Shown: positions 34,661 through 45,577, numbered from the stretch's first letter. The stretch is 64,000 nucleotides of DNA from Carposina sasakii (GCA_014607495.2 CP053175.1:7254001-7318000), one strand, 5' to 3'. Made by a program: numbers and translations. Notes: generated by a model from the sequence alone, not told the origin.

Positions 34661-35558
34661 CGTTGCCATATATACGAGTAAATAGACTTGTTGCATTCAA
34701 AAGCTGTTGTGAGTGCATGCTACATGACATTTTAAATTATAGTACCTTCTCACTGTCGTGTGCAACAATGTTAAATAACATTTTCATCGCCTCTTGTTTA
34801 TTCGTTTGAGCCATTTATTTTCACTAGCATCGATATACATACATTTATATTATTATTGGTGACATACTGTAGAACACGCCAACACGCCGTTTTACAAAAC
34901 GGTAAGGCATTTTGTATAGTATTGGGGAGAGAGGTAATGTAGCTTCCATCGATGTGTCTGCTTAATTAATTAGGTTATGCTAGAACTATTAAAATAACAA
35001 TGCACGAGCCGAGCGAGCGAAGCGAGCGTGTCACGGCAGCGAGCAGCGAAGTGCCTGAAGGATTTTTTTCTTTCATACTATTCAAAAGCCGTTTTGGAAT
35101 ACTGCGCGTTTTAAAATAAGTATTAAGCCTTTGAAATTATCACAGCTGTGCTCTCGAAATTTTAAGCGTCAATTAAAGCATAGCGGGGAAACAAATTTCT
35201 AGCACATCGCTTATTATATCAGAGTTCTTCTGAGTTCCATAAATGATCTGGTTTTCTTAATTCATGTCAAATGCAATGTAAAACAATATTAAGTGTCACT
35301 TCTCATCATTTTCAGCCATATGAAGTCCGCAACTAGGCCTCTCCTAATTCTATTCTATAGACCCATCCATGTACTAACCGTGTCGTGGCTTGCTTATTCC
35401 AACAAACCCCTAAACTAAGATTAATTTCTCAAACTTTCTGATGTTCGATTTGATGAGGATATGGAGACGGTATAATTAACAATGGAATTTAAATAATTGG
35501 GTTAATTTAATAGTTTGAAATTGTTATGGGTTTGGGATAGGATCGGAGTTTTGTTTGT

Positions 35559-35725
35559 ATACAGGGTGTAATATAAGGGGTATGTTACGCAAAAATCTAT
35601 TAAAATGCCCACTATAAAAAACAAAAAGACTCTAAATCACATGTTTATTTGTCCAGATGGTAAGTGTGGAGAAATTTTTTTAACAACTGAGGAATGTTCA
35701 CACAATCTTAGAAAAAAATATATTA
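35559..35725 (+). repeat. M1 MITE, right arm missing
   Basis: Left end 'tacagggtgtaatataaggg' and the arm 'aaaatgcccactataaaaaa' are present. The sequence stops matching at about 35725. Confidence 0.65.
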
Positions 35726-36442
35726 ATATGTTAAAAACATAGCATGAAATGTAAAACATAACATCTATCCATGCCTAATTTCATGCCTGAATAATACAGA
35801 GACAAATATCTCTCTGTATATGTTATAGAGCGGTTTCTATTTGCAGTAATTTAAGTTGATATTTCTCCAAACATTCCTTTAATAGCATAAAAACATGTTA
35901 TATATTATTATAATATGCAGTGGAAGGTTTTAGTGATGTCCTAGATATAAAAATACCAATTTTGGTATCGTTTTCTTACTTAGTTCAAATATTAAATTAA
36001 CTAAACACTATGACGGCAAAAACTATAGATAGCTGCGAATTCCTTCGTGTACTATGTGATCTTTGTATTATTTGATTTTTAAGCTATATACCTGGAATGT
36101 TAATTTTTTTAAAGAAAAAAAAAATGCAAATTACACACCCACTTTTCACCACTTAGCCTTTTAAGTAGTAGTCCATAAATAGAATAAACGCAGGTAAATT
36201 CTGGTCTACCAGTCTTATAGTAGAACTATTTTGATACCGGTACCAATTAAAATCCTCGTCACATCCCTAGCATAACAAGGCCGCATCACGGAACAGTAAT
36301 TATAATAATAGTTCGCGACAACCCTTATTTAAGGGTAGTCTTAATTGGTTATTAAGGGGGGGTTGTTTGTACGGAACTCGCCAATTATCCAAGGATACAT
36401 ACAGTTTGTTCACCCCGGTTTAAGGTTTGTGTGGTTATGGAT

Positions 36443-36593
36443 ATGTCGTGGCCAAATCACTTTAATAGTAATTTCATGAAATGGTCGGTTAGGTTAGGTT
36501 AGTATCATGAAATTATCAATTCATTATCATCATATGGTCAAGAGCATTTTGACCATTTCATGATATAAATAATTCAACGATATGGCCACGACA
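36443..36593. repeat. MITE family M6 with TTAGG-like run
   Basis: Ends 'tgtcgtggccaaatc' and 'atatggccacgaca' are inverted, as are the internal 'catgaaatggtc' and 'gaccatttcatg'. The interior carries 'ggttaggttaggttag', three units of the insect telomere repeat, more likely by chance than telomeric origin. Confidence 0.75.
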
Positions 36594-36597
36594 GATA

Positions 36598-36750
36598 TAT
36601 AGGGTGTAACAAAAGGTTAAGCGAAAATGAAAATAGCCCACTATAAAGACTCGAAATCACATGTTTATTTTTCATGTATAGGTAAAATATCTAAGAGGGC
36701 CTTATTCATAGCTTTAAATTATATACCTCTTTTGTTACACCTTGTATAAG
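36598..36750. repeat. Short M1 MITE
   Basis: 'agggtgtaacaaaaggttaa' to 'cttttgttacaccttgtat', about 150 bp, internally deleted. It abuts the M6 element. Confidence 0.8.
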
Positions 36751-36797
36751 GTATTTTATATTATAATAACAATTAGGAGATTATTCGTGTCGTTTTA

Positions 36798-36880
36798 GAA
36801 TACATCAGCTGCATCTCCTTCCGTGAATGTCGTAAGAGTCGACTAAGGAACTCAGTGGCGTTCTCTTAGGCGATAAATAA
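36798..36880 (-). repeat. Family B repeat, partial reverse
   Basis: 'tacatcagctgcatctcctt' to 'ggcgttctcttaggcgataa'. Confidence 0.75.
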
Positions 36881-37089
36881 ACTTTTTACTAATCTTTGTC
36901 TATGTACGAGTACCACTAGCGACTGCCCTGAAAGTGCATTATATTTGTGCGAAGCCGGGGCGCGTCCCTAGTTATACATAATATAAACCTTCCTCTTGAA
37001 TCACTCTAACTATTAAAGAAACCGCATCAAAATCCTTTGCGTAGTTTTAAAGTTTTAAAGATATAAGCATACAAGCGATTAATAAATTT

Positions 37090-37315
37090 TATCTATCTAT
37101 ACATATAATAAAATTATAACGGATCGACGTTTGTGCACGCTAATCTCAGAAACGGCTGAACCGATTTCGATGCAGTTTTCAGGAATATATTGTGACAAAT
37201 CCCACTTAACATATAGGCTACTTTTTATCCCGGGAAAATGTTTTTATCCCAGATAATTTCACATTTTGTTTTTTCCGTAGTCCACGCGGACGAAGTCGCG
37301 GGCGTCCACTAGTAA
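37090..37315 (-). repeat. RTE-like LINE tail, reverse
   Basis: Body 'cggctgaaccgatttcgatg', 'tttttatcccgggaaaatg' and terminal 'gacgaagtcgcgggcgtcca'. It is the best preserved of the reverse tails. Confidence 0.8.
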
Positions 37316-38216
37316 TACCTGTACTCGTATGTAGTGATAGTGAAGACAACAACACACCCTCCAAGTTGTAGGTTTCTGAGGATCAGCGGTTTAGTTTAGG
37401 CTACGCGTTGACATTCTAGATAAAACATTTTACATGAACAGATCACTTGTATTTGTAAGATCAATTAGAAATTTAGCAAACAAAATATGAAATTAGTTTA
37501 ATTGTAGAAAATTTTGTTTAATAATAAATAATGTACAAAGAGTAATGAAGACTCACATAATTAGATCAGAAGCAAAGATATATTTTTATGGCGAAATTCG
37601 ACTTTTACCTTATTATTTCAATATATACATCTTTCCTTTTGTAGGAGTTATAATTATGTGAAAATATTAATTAGAAACCTTTTGTCTGACTTCAAATAAT
37701 TTCCCTTTACAATGAAAGATATTATTATATTCTTCTTTAATTACTACTGTTCTAATAAAGGTATTTATTCATTAATACTATTGTACAAATGCTTGCTTAT
37801 ATTATTTAAAAATTTATTCAATGTTAGTCATAATTAAATATGAAAAAAATATATTTATTTAGCTACTGTTATATAATGAGTACGAATTAACGTTTGTTAG
37901 TCTTTTAATGTCTTTTAACTCAAAAATTACCAAACGGATATTTATGAAATTTGATAGTTATGTCAATTATACATTTAAATAACTCAAAAGCTATCCAAAA
38001 CACGCGGTTTAATAATACCACGTACTTATTCAATATACCTGTGACATACAGATCAAATATTTAACGTATTATTCCACATTTTCCAACGTACAAAAGAAGC
38101 CGCCGCAAAAATCATGCTCGACAATCGAAAAGATATCATAATGCGGTCCACACAACTACGTAACCGATGTCATTGGATAAATTATGGCTGGAGCCGGGGA
38201 GATGTGACCAATGGGT

Positions 38217-38770
38217 GTTTTTCTACTAGTCGGTACGGTCACGATACGACCAAGACCAAGACCACGACCACGGCCTTTCGTCATCTAGGGGATCATTTCG
38301 TGATCATGTCGTGGCCATACCGTGTAGAAAAACGAGCCATTACTCATCTCATCTGCCTATTCTTGTCACATTACTTATGGGGTCGGAGCAATATGATTTC
38401 TTTCGAAACTCACATTGACGCCAACCCTCTTCGGGTATACCTTAATGTAAATTTTAGAAAATCCGTACATGAATTAAATTCAGTGGTACAGGCCCGTGAT
38501 TAGAATCGAACCCACGACTTGCGACTGAAAGACGCACATTTCAACCATTGGGCTATCACCGCTAATATATTTTTGCTTCCAAAAAAGGCGTGTTCGTGGC
38601 GTGGCCGTGGCGTGTCGTCTAGTGGAAAAACGCCCAATACGACCCGTGTCGTGGGCATGCCGTGTGGAAAAACGAGCCAAACTATTTCATACATTTTTAC
38701 ATTTCCGCGGTCGTACCGTGGTCGTGTTGTTGTCGTGCCGTCTAGTGAAAAACGCTCGATAAGTACAGCT
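38217..38770. repeat. 'cgtggcc'-rich element interrupted by a reverse R2 SINE
   Basis: 'ctactagtcggtacggtcac' and 'gtggccataccgtgtagaaa' are imperfect inverted repeats. Similar motifs ('gtggaaaaacgagcc', 'gtcgtctagtggaaaaacg') return at 38590-38760. Between them, 38432-38565 is an R2 SINE in reverse ('aatcgaacccacgacttgcg'). Two long frames here (129 and 124 codons) have no domain and follow the repeat. Confidence 0.6.
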
Positions 38771-39154
38771 TACAGCTCCTGCACTATTCCGGTCACGTCC
38801 CGCGATATCGACATTCGTGACATCGGTAACCATGTGCTGCTAATTTTCCATGGCTCCCGGTCTATAATGTGCGATGAGATTTTGGATGATTAGTTATGAC
38901 AAGCGGAGCGACGTGTCTATATTTCGTATTCAGTCTAAGCTATACCTATAAGTGGCAAGTTGTATCTAAATTCAAAAAGTTTACTAGTTTTATCAACCTT
39001 CACATTCATTTATTTATGATACTCGTATTAGAAGGATTTCCATGTAAACTATCTTCGTAAGTGTTGCAAAAAGTTAAAAAGTGTATTTGCTTCAAACATA
39101 ATTATGAAATCACAAAAAAATAATACCATATAGGTATTTCTTGCACAAAATCGG

Positions 39155-39560
39155 GGCTTCACTAGAATACCTGTGTGTATATCTCCGACCGTATTTCGGC
39201 CAAGGCGACCAACCTCTTACGGAGATTGGCCAGGTACGTAGGAGATATTATAGTGCACAAGTGTATGCGCAAACACAGATGCACTCTCTATTCCCTCACT
39301 CTTATAGTCCAATGGGACGGAAAGCCGACACGACCGGAGAGAGATCAGGCGCAGGACCAACGGCTTTACGTGCTTTCCGAGGCACGAGCTAAGTGACAAT
39401 TTCGCAACATTAAAATACCTACACGAGTACATCAACTGCATCTCCTTCCATGCATATAAGAGTCGAGTAAAGAACCCAGGGGCACTCTCTCAGGGCAATG
39501 AGCTAACATCTAGCCACTCTATGCTAAATATAGCTGCAGGATCAACTTCTGAGATCACAG
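39155..39560 (-). repeat. R2 SINE 3' part and family B, both reverse
   Basis: 39181-39400 matches the 3' portion of the R2 copy at 26898. 39425-39560 is family B in reverse ('catcaactgcatctccttcc' onward). Confidence 0.7.
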
Positions 39561-39586
39561 CCATGCATATAAATGTCGGTATACTA

Positions 39587-39989
39587 TACAGGATGATTTT
39601 TGGTCGTCAACATTCCCGAAAACTACGGAATCTCCTCATAAAAACGATCATTTTTCTCCATGGAAGCATACCTGGGAAGTGTCTGGTTTCCAAAATATTA
39701 GGGTCCAAAGTTGAGTAAACTGACTGCGTTTTTCTGCATAAGTGCACATAGACGCGCATAGCAAGATTTTTTCACGAGAAATAATTAATATCTGTCTATG
39801 ATAAAAGTAAATAATAATTAATATCTGTCCAGCATAAACACTGGACACTATAAATTTCGCCCGATGAAATAATTTAAAAAAATATCATTTTTTTTTATCA
39901 TTTCCCAGTATTTTTTTGTATAAAATTACTTTATTTAATGTATAGAGTACGTTCCCTTCGTTAAGGGTGGCAACGAAAAAACATCCTGT
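39587..39989 (+). repeat. MITE-like element M7, complete
   Basis: 'tacaggatgatttttggtcg' to 'aaaaaacatcctgtt', with the internal 'gcataaacactggacact' and 'gtacgttcccttcgttaagg'. Used here as the reference copy. Confidence 0.85.
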
Positions 39990-40014
39990 TTAATAAATAC
40001 ATTTTGACATAGGT

Positions 40015-40275
40015 ACTCCACAATACTGACCTAGCTCCACATTAAGATCCCTAAGGTCTTGTGTCATGGGTACTAAACAATGGTATATAAATACATAAAT
40101 AAGTATATAAACATCCATGAATGGGAACCAAACATCGATATTCATCATATCAATACTTGTACCTACCGGGATTCGAACCCAGGACCTATGGCATCGCAAG
40201 CAGGGCCACTACCAACTACATCAATCGACCGTTTATCAAGGGAGTAAAATAGCGCCTATTATTCTACAAAATGTG
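40015..40275 (-). repeat. R1 SINE, reverse
   Basis: 'cacattaagatccctaaggt', B box 'cgggattcgaacccagg' and the extended flank 'attattctacaaaatg'. It lies 125 bp before the next exon. Confidence 0.85.
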
Positions 40276-40398
40276 GCCCTACAACAACTAGTGGCCCTGT
40301 GGAGCCGGAAGCGCTTCCTTTTTCACCAACTCCCATATATGTATGTATTATATATACGTGGCAAAAACCTCTTTATTATTACTAACTGTCTTCCCCAG

Positions 40399-40535
40399 AT
40401 CCTCCATCAGCTCCGATGATCACGGGATACATTCCTGGGACGACCCTCGCCGCTGGAACTGTTCAGAAGCTGTCCTGCATATCTACTGGAGGAAACCCAC
40501 TGGCCACACTGACCTGGTTCAAGAATGACAAGAAG
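40399..40535 (+). CDS. sns: Nephrin-like exon: Ig domain, first half
   Basis: After 'gtcttccccag', before 'gtatta'; enters in phase 1 and leaves in phase 0. Reads PPSAPMITGYIPGTTLAAGT, then VQKLSCISTGGNPLATLTWF and KNDKK. The cysteine, the conserved GGNP turn and the tryptophan are all in place. This is one of the most conserved-looking stretches of the protein. Confidence 0.93.
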
Positions 40536-40724
40536 GTATTATGCCTTTGATTATTTTAAATCCGCTTTATAATCGAAACTAATTCAGTTTCTTTCAACCG
40601 AACGCAAGCTTATTCGAATTCGTGGAAGCGACAGATAAATTATTTAGAGTTACAATGCATTTCCATTAGTGCTTGAATATAGTTGATATGAACGAAATGC
40701 AATGTGGATATGTGTGTTTTAATT

Positions 40725-41025
40725 GTGATTTATCCCTAAGGAAAGCCAAGGGAAACTATGTCCATTATATAGATTGTCTTCAGTTAAATATTTTCTGAAT
40801 GATGATAAATGAAAACATCGTCGAGAAAATCCTCAAAAACGAGTGTCAAATTAGTTAAAATTAAAGCTATTATCAAAATCGTTTCCCATAGTCACTACGC
40901 TGGGCACACAGCCTATTGCAGTCCACTGCTGGACGTAGGCTTCCCCCAGGGTACGCCACAAGGCTGCAGCTATAGGGGGTTTGGCATAGTCACCATGCTG
41001 GGTAGGCGGGTTGGTGACCGAACTG
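40725..41025 (+). repeat. Intronic repeats
   Basis: 40725-40870 matches the repeat at 28140 and 28580 ('aaagccaagggaaactatg'). 40906-41025 is a family L piece ('ttgcagtccactgctggacg' to 'gtaggcgggttggtgaccg'). Confidence 0.65.
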
Positions 41026-41068
41026 CTAGGTATACGTATATGTGTGTAATATATTTCTTTGTCAACAG

Positions 41069-41222
41069 ATACATTCCCTCACTAAGACCACAGAAAAGTC
41101 GGTGGCGGCCGAGATATCCATCCTCACAAATGTGACGGACAACCAGGCGCAGTACCGATGCGAGGCGACCAACAGCGCCACCGAAATACCACTGTTCGAA
41201 ACTGTCACTTTAAACGTACATT
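41069..41222 (+). CDS. sns: Nephrin-like exon: Ig domain, second half
   Basis: After 'tttgtcaacag', before 'gtaagt'; phase 0 in, phase 1 out. Reads IHSLTKTTEKSVAAEISILT, then NVTDNQAQYRCEATNSATEI and PLFETVTLNVH. QYRCEA is the F-strand Y-x-C. TNVT is a possible glycosylation site. Confidence 0.93.
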
Positions 41223-41304
41223 GTAAGTATATCTTCTTCTATATCACATTTTATTTATAAGAACAAATAATCCAAAAGAACGAAATTAGGTTTTTTCTTA
41301 AGCA

Positions 41305-42005
41305 AACGGCCGGTACCACTGAATTTAGTTATCAGATTTTAATGGTGTAAAATTGTCACTTAGTTTGCGAGATTGGCCGCCATGACCGATATACGGTTTG
41401 GAGGAGATCATTATTATCTATCTATAAAGCCTCCAGTACCCGCTGAGGTAAAGATCTCTTCTCCTCATGCCATTGTCCTCAGTCCTCTTGTAGATTATCA
41501 AGTAGTTTACAAGCGTCTCTTAGAAACCATTCTATCACCATTTTCGTCCACCTACAGATTAAGTATGATAAAGCGGGGTTTCCCTAGAATACACCGGCTG
41601 CATCTCCTTCCATGTATGTCGTAAGAGTACCTAAGAAACTCAGAGACGTTAAGTCGTTACTCTAAAACAGTCTTTGGAGGCCTAGAGAGGGGCAGTTAAG
41701 GACCCAGAGAAAAAAATAGCGCAACTAATACGCTATAGTTGTTGGGGGACGCCAGCAGTGGACTTCCCAGGGCTGAAATGATGATGGTGAATATGCTATT
41801 GATATTTTTAAGGTGAAATAAAAATGGGGGGCGCTACTAATTTTCAGAGTGGGCGTTAGACGAAATAAGTTTGCAAACCTCTGCTCTAAAGCGATTAGCT
41901 AGCAACTTATCACTGATAATTAACATCTGTACCCTCTTTGCTAAGCGTGGCGTAGATCTCCTTCGATATCCTGCAGTTCTGGTAACCCCATTTCGGGAAC
42001 ACAGT
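41305..42005. repeat. Intronic repeats: R2 piece and two family B pieces
   Basis: 41305-41425 resembles the R2 body. 41575-41650 and 41880-42005 are reverse family B pieces. The second ends 35 bp before the next exon. Confidence 0.6.
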
Positions 42006-42040
42006 GTGTATATTTATATATAATAATGTGTTTCCCACAG

Positions 42041-42178
42041 TTGCCCCAGAAGCAGTGAAGGTGAGAGCTGAGCCCGAGGAGCTGAAGCCTGGTCATGAAG
42101 CTGTGCTTCACTGTGATGCTGCTTCCAGCAACCCTCCTGCCACTCTTAGCTGGTGGCGGGATGGTATACCAGTACAAG
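42041..42178 (+). CDS. sns: Nephrin-like exon: Ig domain, first half
   Basis: After 'gtttcccacag', before 'gttagt'; phases 1 and 1. Reads APEAVKVRAEPEELKPGHEA, then VLHCDAASSNPPATLSWWRD and GIPVQ. B-strand cysteine and C-strand tryptophan are present. Confidence 0.92.
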
Positions 42179-42264
42179 GTTAGTAGATCTTTGACTGTGG
42201 TTCTTTATATTTTTAAATACATAATAGAGTCGAATAGAAGAAGGAAAGAAGTAAGTGCCAGAAG

Positions 42265-42395
42265 CAGGGTACCTAATGATTTTTGTGCATACATATGTAT
42301 TATGTTTGTATTTTTTGACACGCTCTTGAGCCTAAATGGCTTGTTTGCTAAGAAGGTTTGATTCTTAGTCGCAAGAGTGACACTGGGACTTGGTA
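42265..42395 (+). repeat. Interspersed repeat with 'ggcacgctctag'-type core
   Basis: Diverged copy of the repeat at 16265 ('tgacacgctcttgagcct', 'aaatggcttg'). Confidence 0.55.
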
Positions 42396-42575
42396 AATTC
42401 TATGTATATGTGAATAGGGTATTATAATAATAATCATAATTTTCTGGTGTCTCTACATTTTATTTCAATCCACTTGTCTGATTCCTTTACCTTATCTTTA
42501 TCTAGTTATCTTCTATATATCATTCTTCTTCTACTATATCCATTACAACACTGCTAACTATTCAAATATCTCCAG

Positions 42576-42740
42576 GTTCACCAATGCAACAGAAGAAAGG
42601 ACTTCACGGAGGAACAGTCTCAACCATCCAACTTTCCCTGAATGTTACCAAAGACTTAAACGGAGCTGTGTACACGTGTCAGGCGATGAATGAAGCTCTG
42701 CAGAGGAGCGTTCATGATGCACTGGCTCTGAAGGTTCTAT
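42576..42740 (+). CDS. sns: Nephrin-like exon: Ig domain, second half
   Basis: After 'aatatctccag', before 'gtaagt'; phases 1 and 1. Reads SPMQQKKGLHGGTVSTIQLS, then LNVTKDLNGAVYTCQAMNEA and LQRSVHDALALKVL. VYTCQA is the F-strand motif. LNVT is a possible glycosylation site. Confidence 0.92.
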
Positions 42741-42874
42741 GTAAGTACATACTTTTTATGTAGCCTTGATACCACTGCTGGATGAAGAGGAGGTTTTTAT
42801 CGATCCTTACGCTTGGAAGCCGTTAAGTTCAAGTTTACCACAAATAAAATGTATACTATGTTTAGATCTGGGGT

Positions 42875-43400
42875 TTCATATACATCTGCCGAATTTCCAC
42901 CCTGCATATAGTAAGAGTTGACTATGAAAGTCAGGGACATTCACTTAGATGACTTTTAGATGACGTGCTAGCAACTTACTAATCTTCCTCGCTATGCGAA
43001 GTCTCCTTCACAAATCTATATTTATCTGGCTACCCTATTTTTTTTTTATACACAACACATTAACCTAGTCCCACACTAAGATCCCTAAGGTCTTGTGTCG
43101 TGGGTACTAAGTAACGGTATATAAATACATAGATAAGTATAGAAACATCCATGACTCGGAAACAAACATCAATATTCATCATATCAATGTTTGCACCTAC
43201 CGGGATTCGAACCCAGGACCTATGGCGTCGTAGGCAGGGTTACCTACTAGACCAATCGGCCGTCTTTTGGGAACACAGGTATCATCATCATCAGCCTATT
43301 GCAGTCCACTGCTGGACGTAGTCCCCTAGGGCACGCCACGTGGCTCGATCTCCCGTTTTTGCCATCCAGTCACTACCAGCCGTCCTCTCCAAGTCATCAG
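42875..43400. repeat. Intronic repeats: family B (-), R1 SINE (-), family L (+)
   Basis: 42875-43035 is a worn reverse family B. 43055-43265 is an R1 SINE in reverse with intact B box 'gggattcgaacccagg'. 43283-43400 is family L ('cagtccactgctggacgtag'), with a further scrap at 43465. Confidence 0.75.
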
Positions 43401-43560
43401 CTGTCCATCTGGCCGGAGGGCATCCAACGCTTGTGTGATATATAAGACCTCAATTCACAGATTAGGCCATGAGAAGTCCACTGCTGAACATAGGCCTTCC
43501 CCATGATTACTTTATAAGACCTATATAAGTAATGTATCTATATAAGGCCTAAATTCACAG

Positions 43561-43719
43561 ATGCCCCAGTCTTCGATGAGTCGACACCAGAAACGTCAGT
43601 AGGTGTTGAGAACGAGCCGTTGGTGATAGTGCTGAGAGCTGATGGTAACCCTAACGGCTTGACGTACACCTGGACTAAGGATGGATTACCTATTACACAG
43701 TCTTCGCAGAGCAGTGGAA
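43561..43719 (+). CDS. sns: Nephrin-like exon: Ig domain, first half, lacking the B-strand cysteine
   Basis: After 'aaattcacag', before 'gtaagt'; phases 1 and 1. Reads APVFDESTPETSVGVENEPL, then VIVLRADGNPNGLTYTWTKD and GLPITQSSQSSG. The GNP turn and tryptophan are typical, but where the other domains have a cysteine this one has leucine (VIVLRAD). The partner exon keeps its cysteine. Whether this is a family trait could be settled by alignment. Confidence 0.91.
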
Positions 43720-44110
43720 GTAAGTGTAAAATAAAACGTAAACATCTGCATTGTGTCTTTGTTTTAACTATTTTTTTAGTGGTGGTAGCCTTGGTTGTAT
43801 TGCTTTGTTCCCGTACGCCTCTGTCGTCTAAATGTGGCACTTGAAATATATTAATTTCACAATAATTTTATAAGATTTTGAAAATTCAGATAATCATTAT
43901 TCTTTTCAAGATCAGTAAATAATAATTAACTATTTCCCGACAGCTAGGGATAAAATATTTTTGTGACAATAAATACAATGTCATCAAAATTTTATATCTG
44001 TTTTTTCACCTCGCGTATGGTTGAAACTTACCTTCTATGGGTCATTATTTCGATTGTGTGTGCAATACTCAAAGAATAAGAATGATTATAACAAGACGAT
44101 TTATTTGCAG

Positions 44111-44242
44111 ACGACAGAATAATATCGGAAGGCAGTATGCTAAACATCACACGTCTGAGCCGACACGACGCGGGAGTCTACACATGTGAGGCTGTCAACT
44201 CGCAAGGCTCTGTCATGGCGAATGTCACCATTTCTGTACACT
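44111..44242 (+). CDS. sns: Nephrin-like exon: Ig domain, second half
   Basis: After 'tttatttgcag', before 'gtaagt'; phases 1 and 1. Reads DRIISEGSMLNITRLSRHDA, then GVYTCEAVNSQGSVMANVTI and SVH. DAGVYTCEA is a textbook F-strand. LNIT and ANVT are possible glycosylation sites. Its cysteine has no partner in the preceding exon. Confidence 0.93.
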
Positions 44243-44808
44243 GTAAGTATTTATAATTTAGGATTTTTAACTTACAGGGTTTTAATCCATCGATCATTGA
44301 TCGACGCCATCGATCGATTGATTGGTCTGTTAGCTTTGATCGACAGATATTTGACTAACCAATCGATCGGCCCGACTATCGACCCGAAGATCCTAATTTA
44401 GATTCCCGGTAGGATCAATCAAACACTGCTTTCGAGTCATTGATGTGTCTAAATCTTTTGTCATATATGACAAATGTCATATACAGTTGGTTGGTAGTTT
44501 AATGATGGTTCTTTACGTATGTGAACATTTCAATCAATCAATCAAAGACATACCTATATGGCACCAATGTTTTGCACTATGGTTTGTTAATTCTGATCAT
44601 ATGATTCATTGTAGGTGGAAACTAATTATGCGTTTTGTTCTGATCACGATATCTGTTTCGCCTCAAATTAAACAAATTAAAAGAAGAATCCGATCGCGTG
44701 ATCAGATTCCACCGATACAACGATGATCAGAGTGGAATAACCTCTAATTTTTGAGTATGTAGGTAGGTATACAAGTTATTATGATTAACATTTATTATTT
44801 TATTTTAG

Positions 44809-44889
44809 ATCCTGCCGAAATAAAGTCTGTAGTACAAATAGGTTTACCGGGTTCCGGTGAAGACGGTGTTTTAGCGTGTACGGCTAGCG
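44809..44889 (+). CDS. sns: Nephrin-like exon: start of an Ig domain
   Basis: Short 81-nt exon after 'attttattttag', before 'gtaaga'; phases 1 and 1. Reads PAEIKSVVQIGLPGSGEDGV, then LACTAS. The cysteine is the B-strand one. The rest of the domain is in the next exon, with the intron just before the GNP turn, as in other domains of this gene. Confidence 0.88.
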
Positions 44890-45294
44890 GTAAGAATAAT
44901 TTGTAATTTGTGTTCGTTATTCGTGTGTGACTAAAAGCGTTCCTGAATAAGGAGTAAAGAAAGACTGTAGTTTACAGATGATGATCTCTTTGAAGGTTTA
45001 AATTCGACATAGTTACTTAATATTTTTATTTTCTGAATGAATCGGTAACGTTTCCCATTGAATTTGTTAGCGGTCGCAGGATTGTTGTATTTGTGCCCGA
45101 AAAGCTGCGGTAGGCGGTTTACCCATCCACACGTAGGACTTAATAGGATAACTAGTGAAAAGTTAGTGTGTAAATTGCACACTTCTGTCCAATCTTTTCG
45201 GAAGGTTTTTCATTCAGTTGTCAGAAAATTTCTAATCCCTCCCTTAACCTTATATAAAACCCACACTTGTCTTCACTCCGTTATGTTATTTCAG

Positions 45295-45577
45295 GAAACC
45301 CTTTAACAGCAGATCATATCCGCTGGCAAAGAAAAGACTACGATATCGAATCAAAAACCGTGACATTTGATACAAAAAACCAGACAAGCTTCCTAACAAT
45401 ACCTAAAGCTACCAGAGAGGACGTTGGCAACTTCATCTGTGTTGTCGATAACGGTATTGGAAGTAAAAGTAAACAGAAGACCATGTTGGTAGTTAAATTC
45501 AAGCCTGAGATGGATGATTCGCCTAGTTTGATTAAATCTGCGACCAATGTTGGACAGGTTGGGCGATTGGTTTGCAA
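45295..45577 (+). CDS. sns: Nephrin-like exon: rest of one Ig domain and start of the next
   Basis: After 'tgttatttcag', before 'gtaagt'; phase 1 in, phase 2 out. Reads NPLTADHIRWQRKDYDIESK, then NQTSFLTIPKATREDVGNFI and CVVDNGIGSKSKQKTMLVV, then the next domain's first strands ending VGQVGRLVCK. The tryptophan and the F-strand cysteine complete the domain begun at 44809. The final cysteine opens the next. Confidence 0.93.

Larger units (their letters stand above)
24326..40398 (+). other. 16-kb intron filled with repeats; no exon found inside
   Basis: Runs from the donor 'gtgagt' to the acceptor 'cttccccag'. Flanking phases match (1 and 1), so the Ig domains on either side follow each other directly. 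I searched it for phase-compatible Ig-like segments and found none. Frames inside it are repeat-derived. AT-rich parts at 24400-25090, 25250-26150, 27235-28080, 31100-32020, 35150-35560, 35730-36440 and 37320-38110 hold nothing I recognise. A hidden small exon or an RNA gene is not excluded. Confidence 0.75.

Noticed and set aside
38114..38503. 129-codon + strand frame
   Set aside because: It follows the inverted 'cgtggcc' repeat and a SINE, has no domain, and is not flanked by a promoter or splice signals that would make it a gene.
38519..38893. 124-codon + strand frame
   Set aside because: Starts inside a reverse SINE and continues through the same repeat. No recognisable protein feature.
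44270..44400. GATC-rich palindromic patch in the intron after exon 44111
   Set aside because: Short imperfect palindromes ('catcgatcgattgattgg', 'accaatcgatcg') are suggestive of a MITE, but I could not define ends or a second copy.
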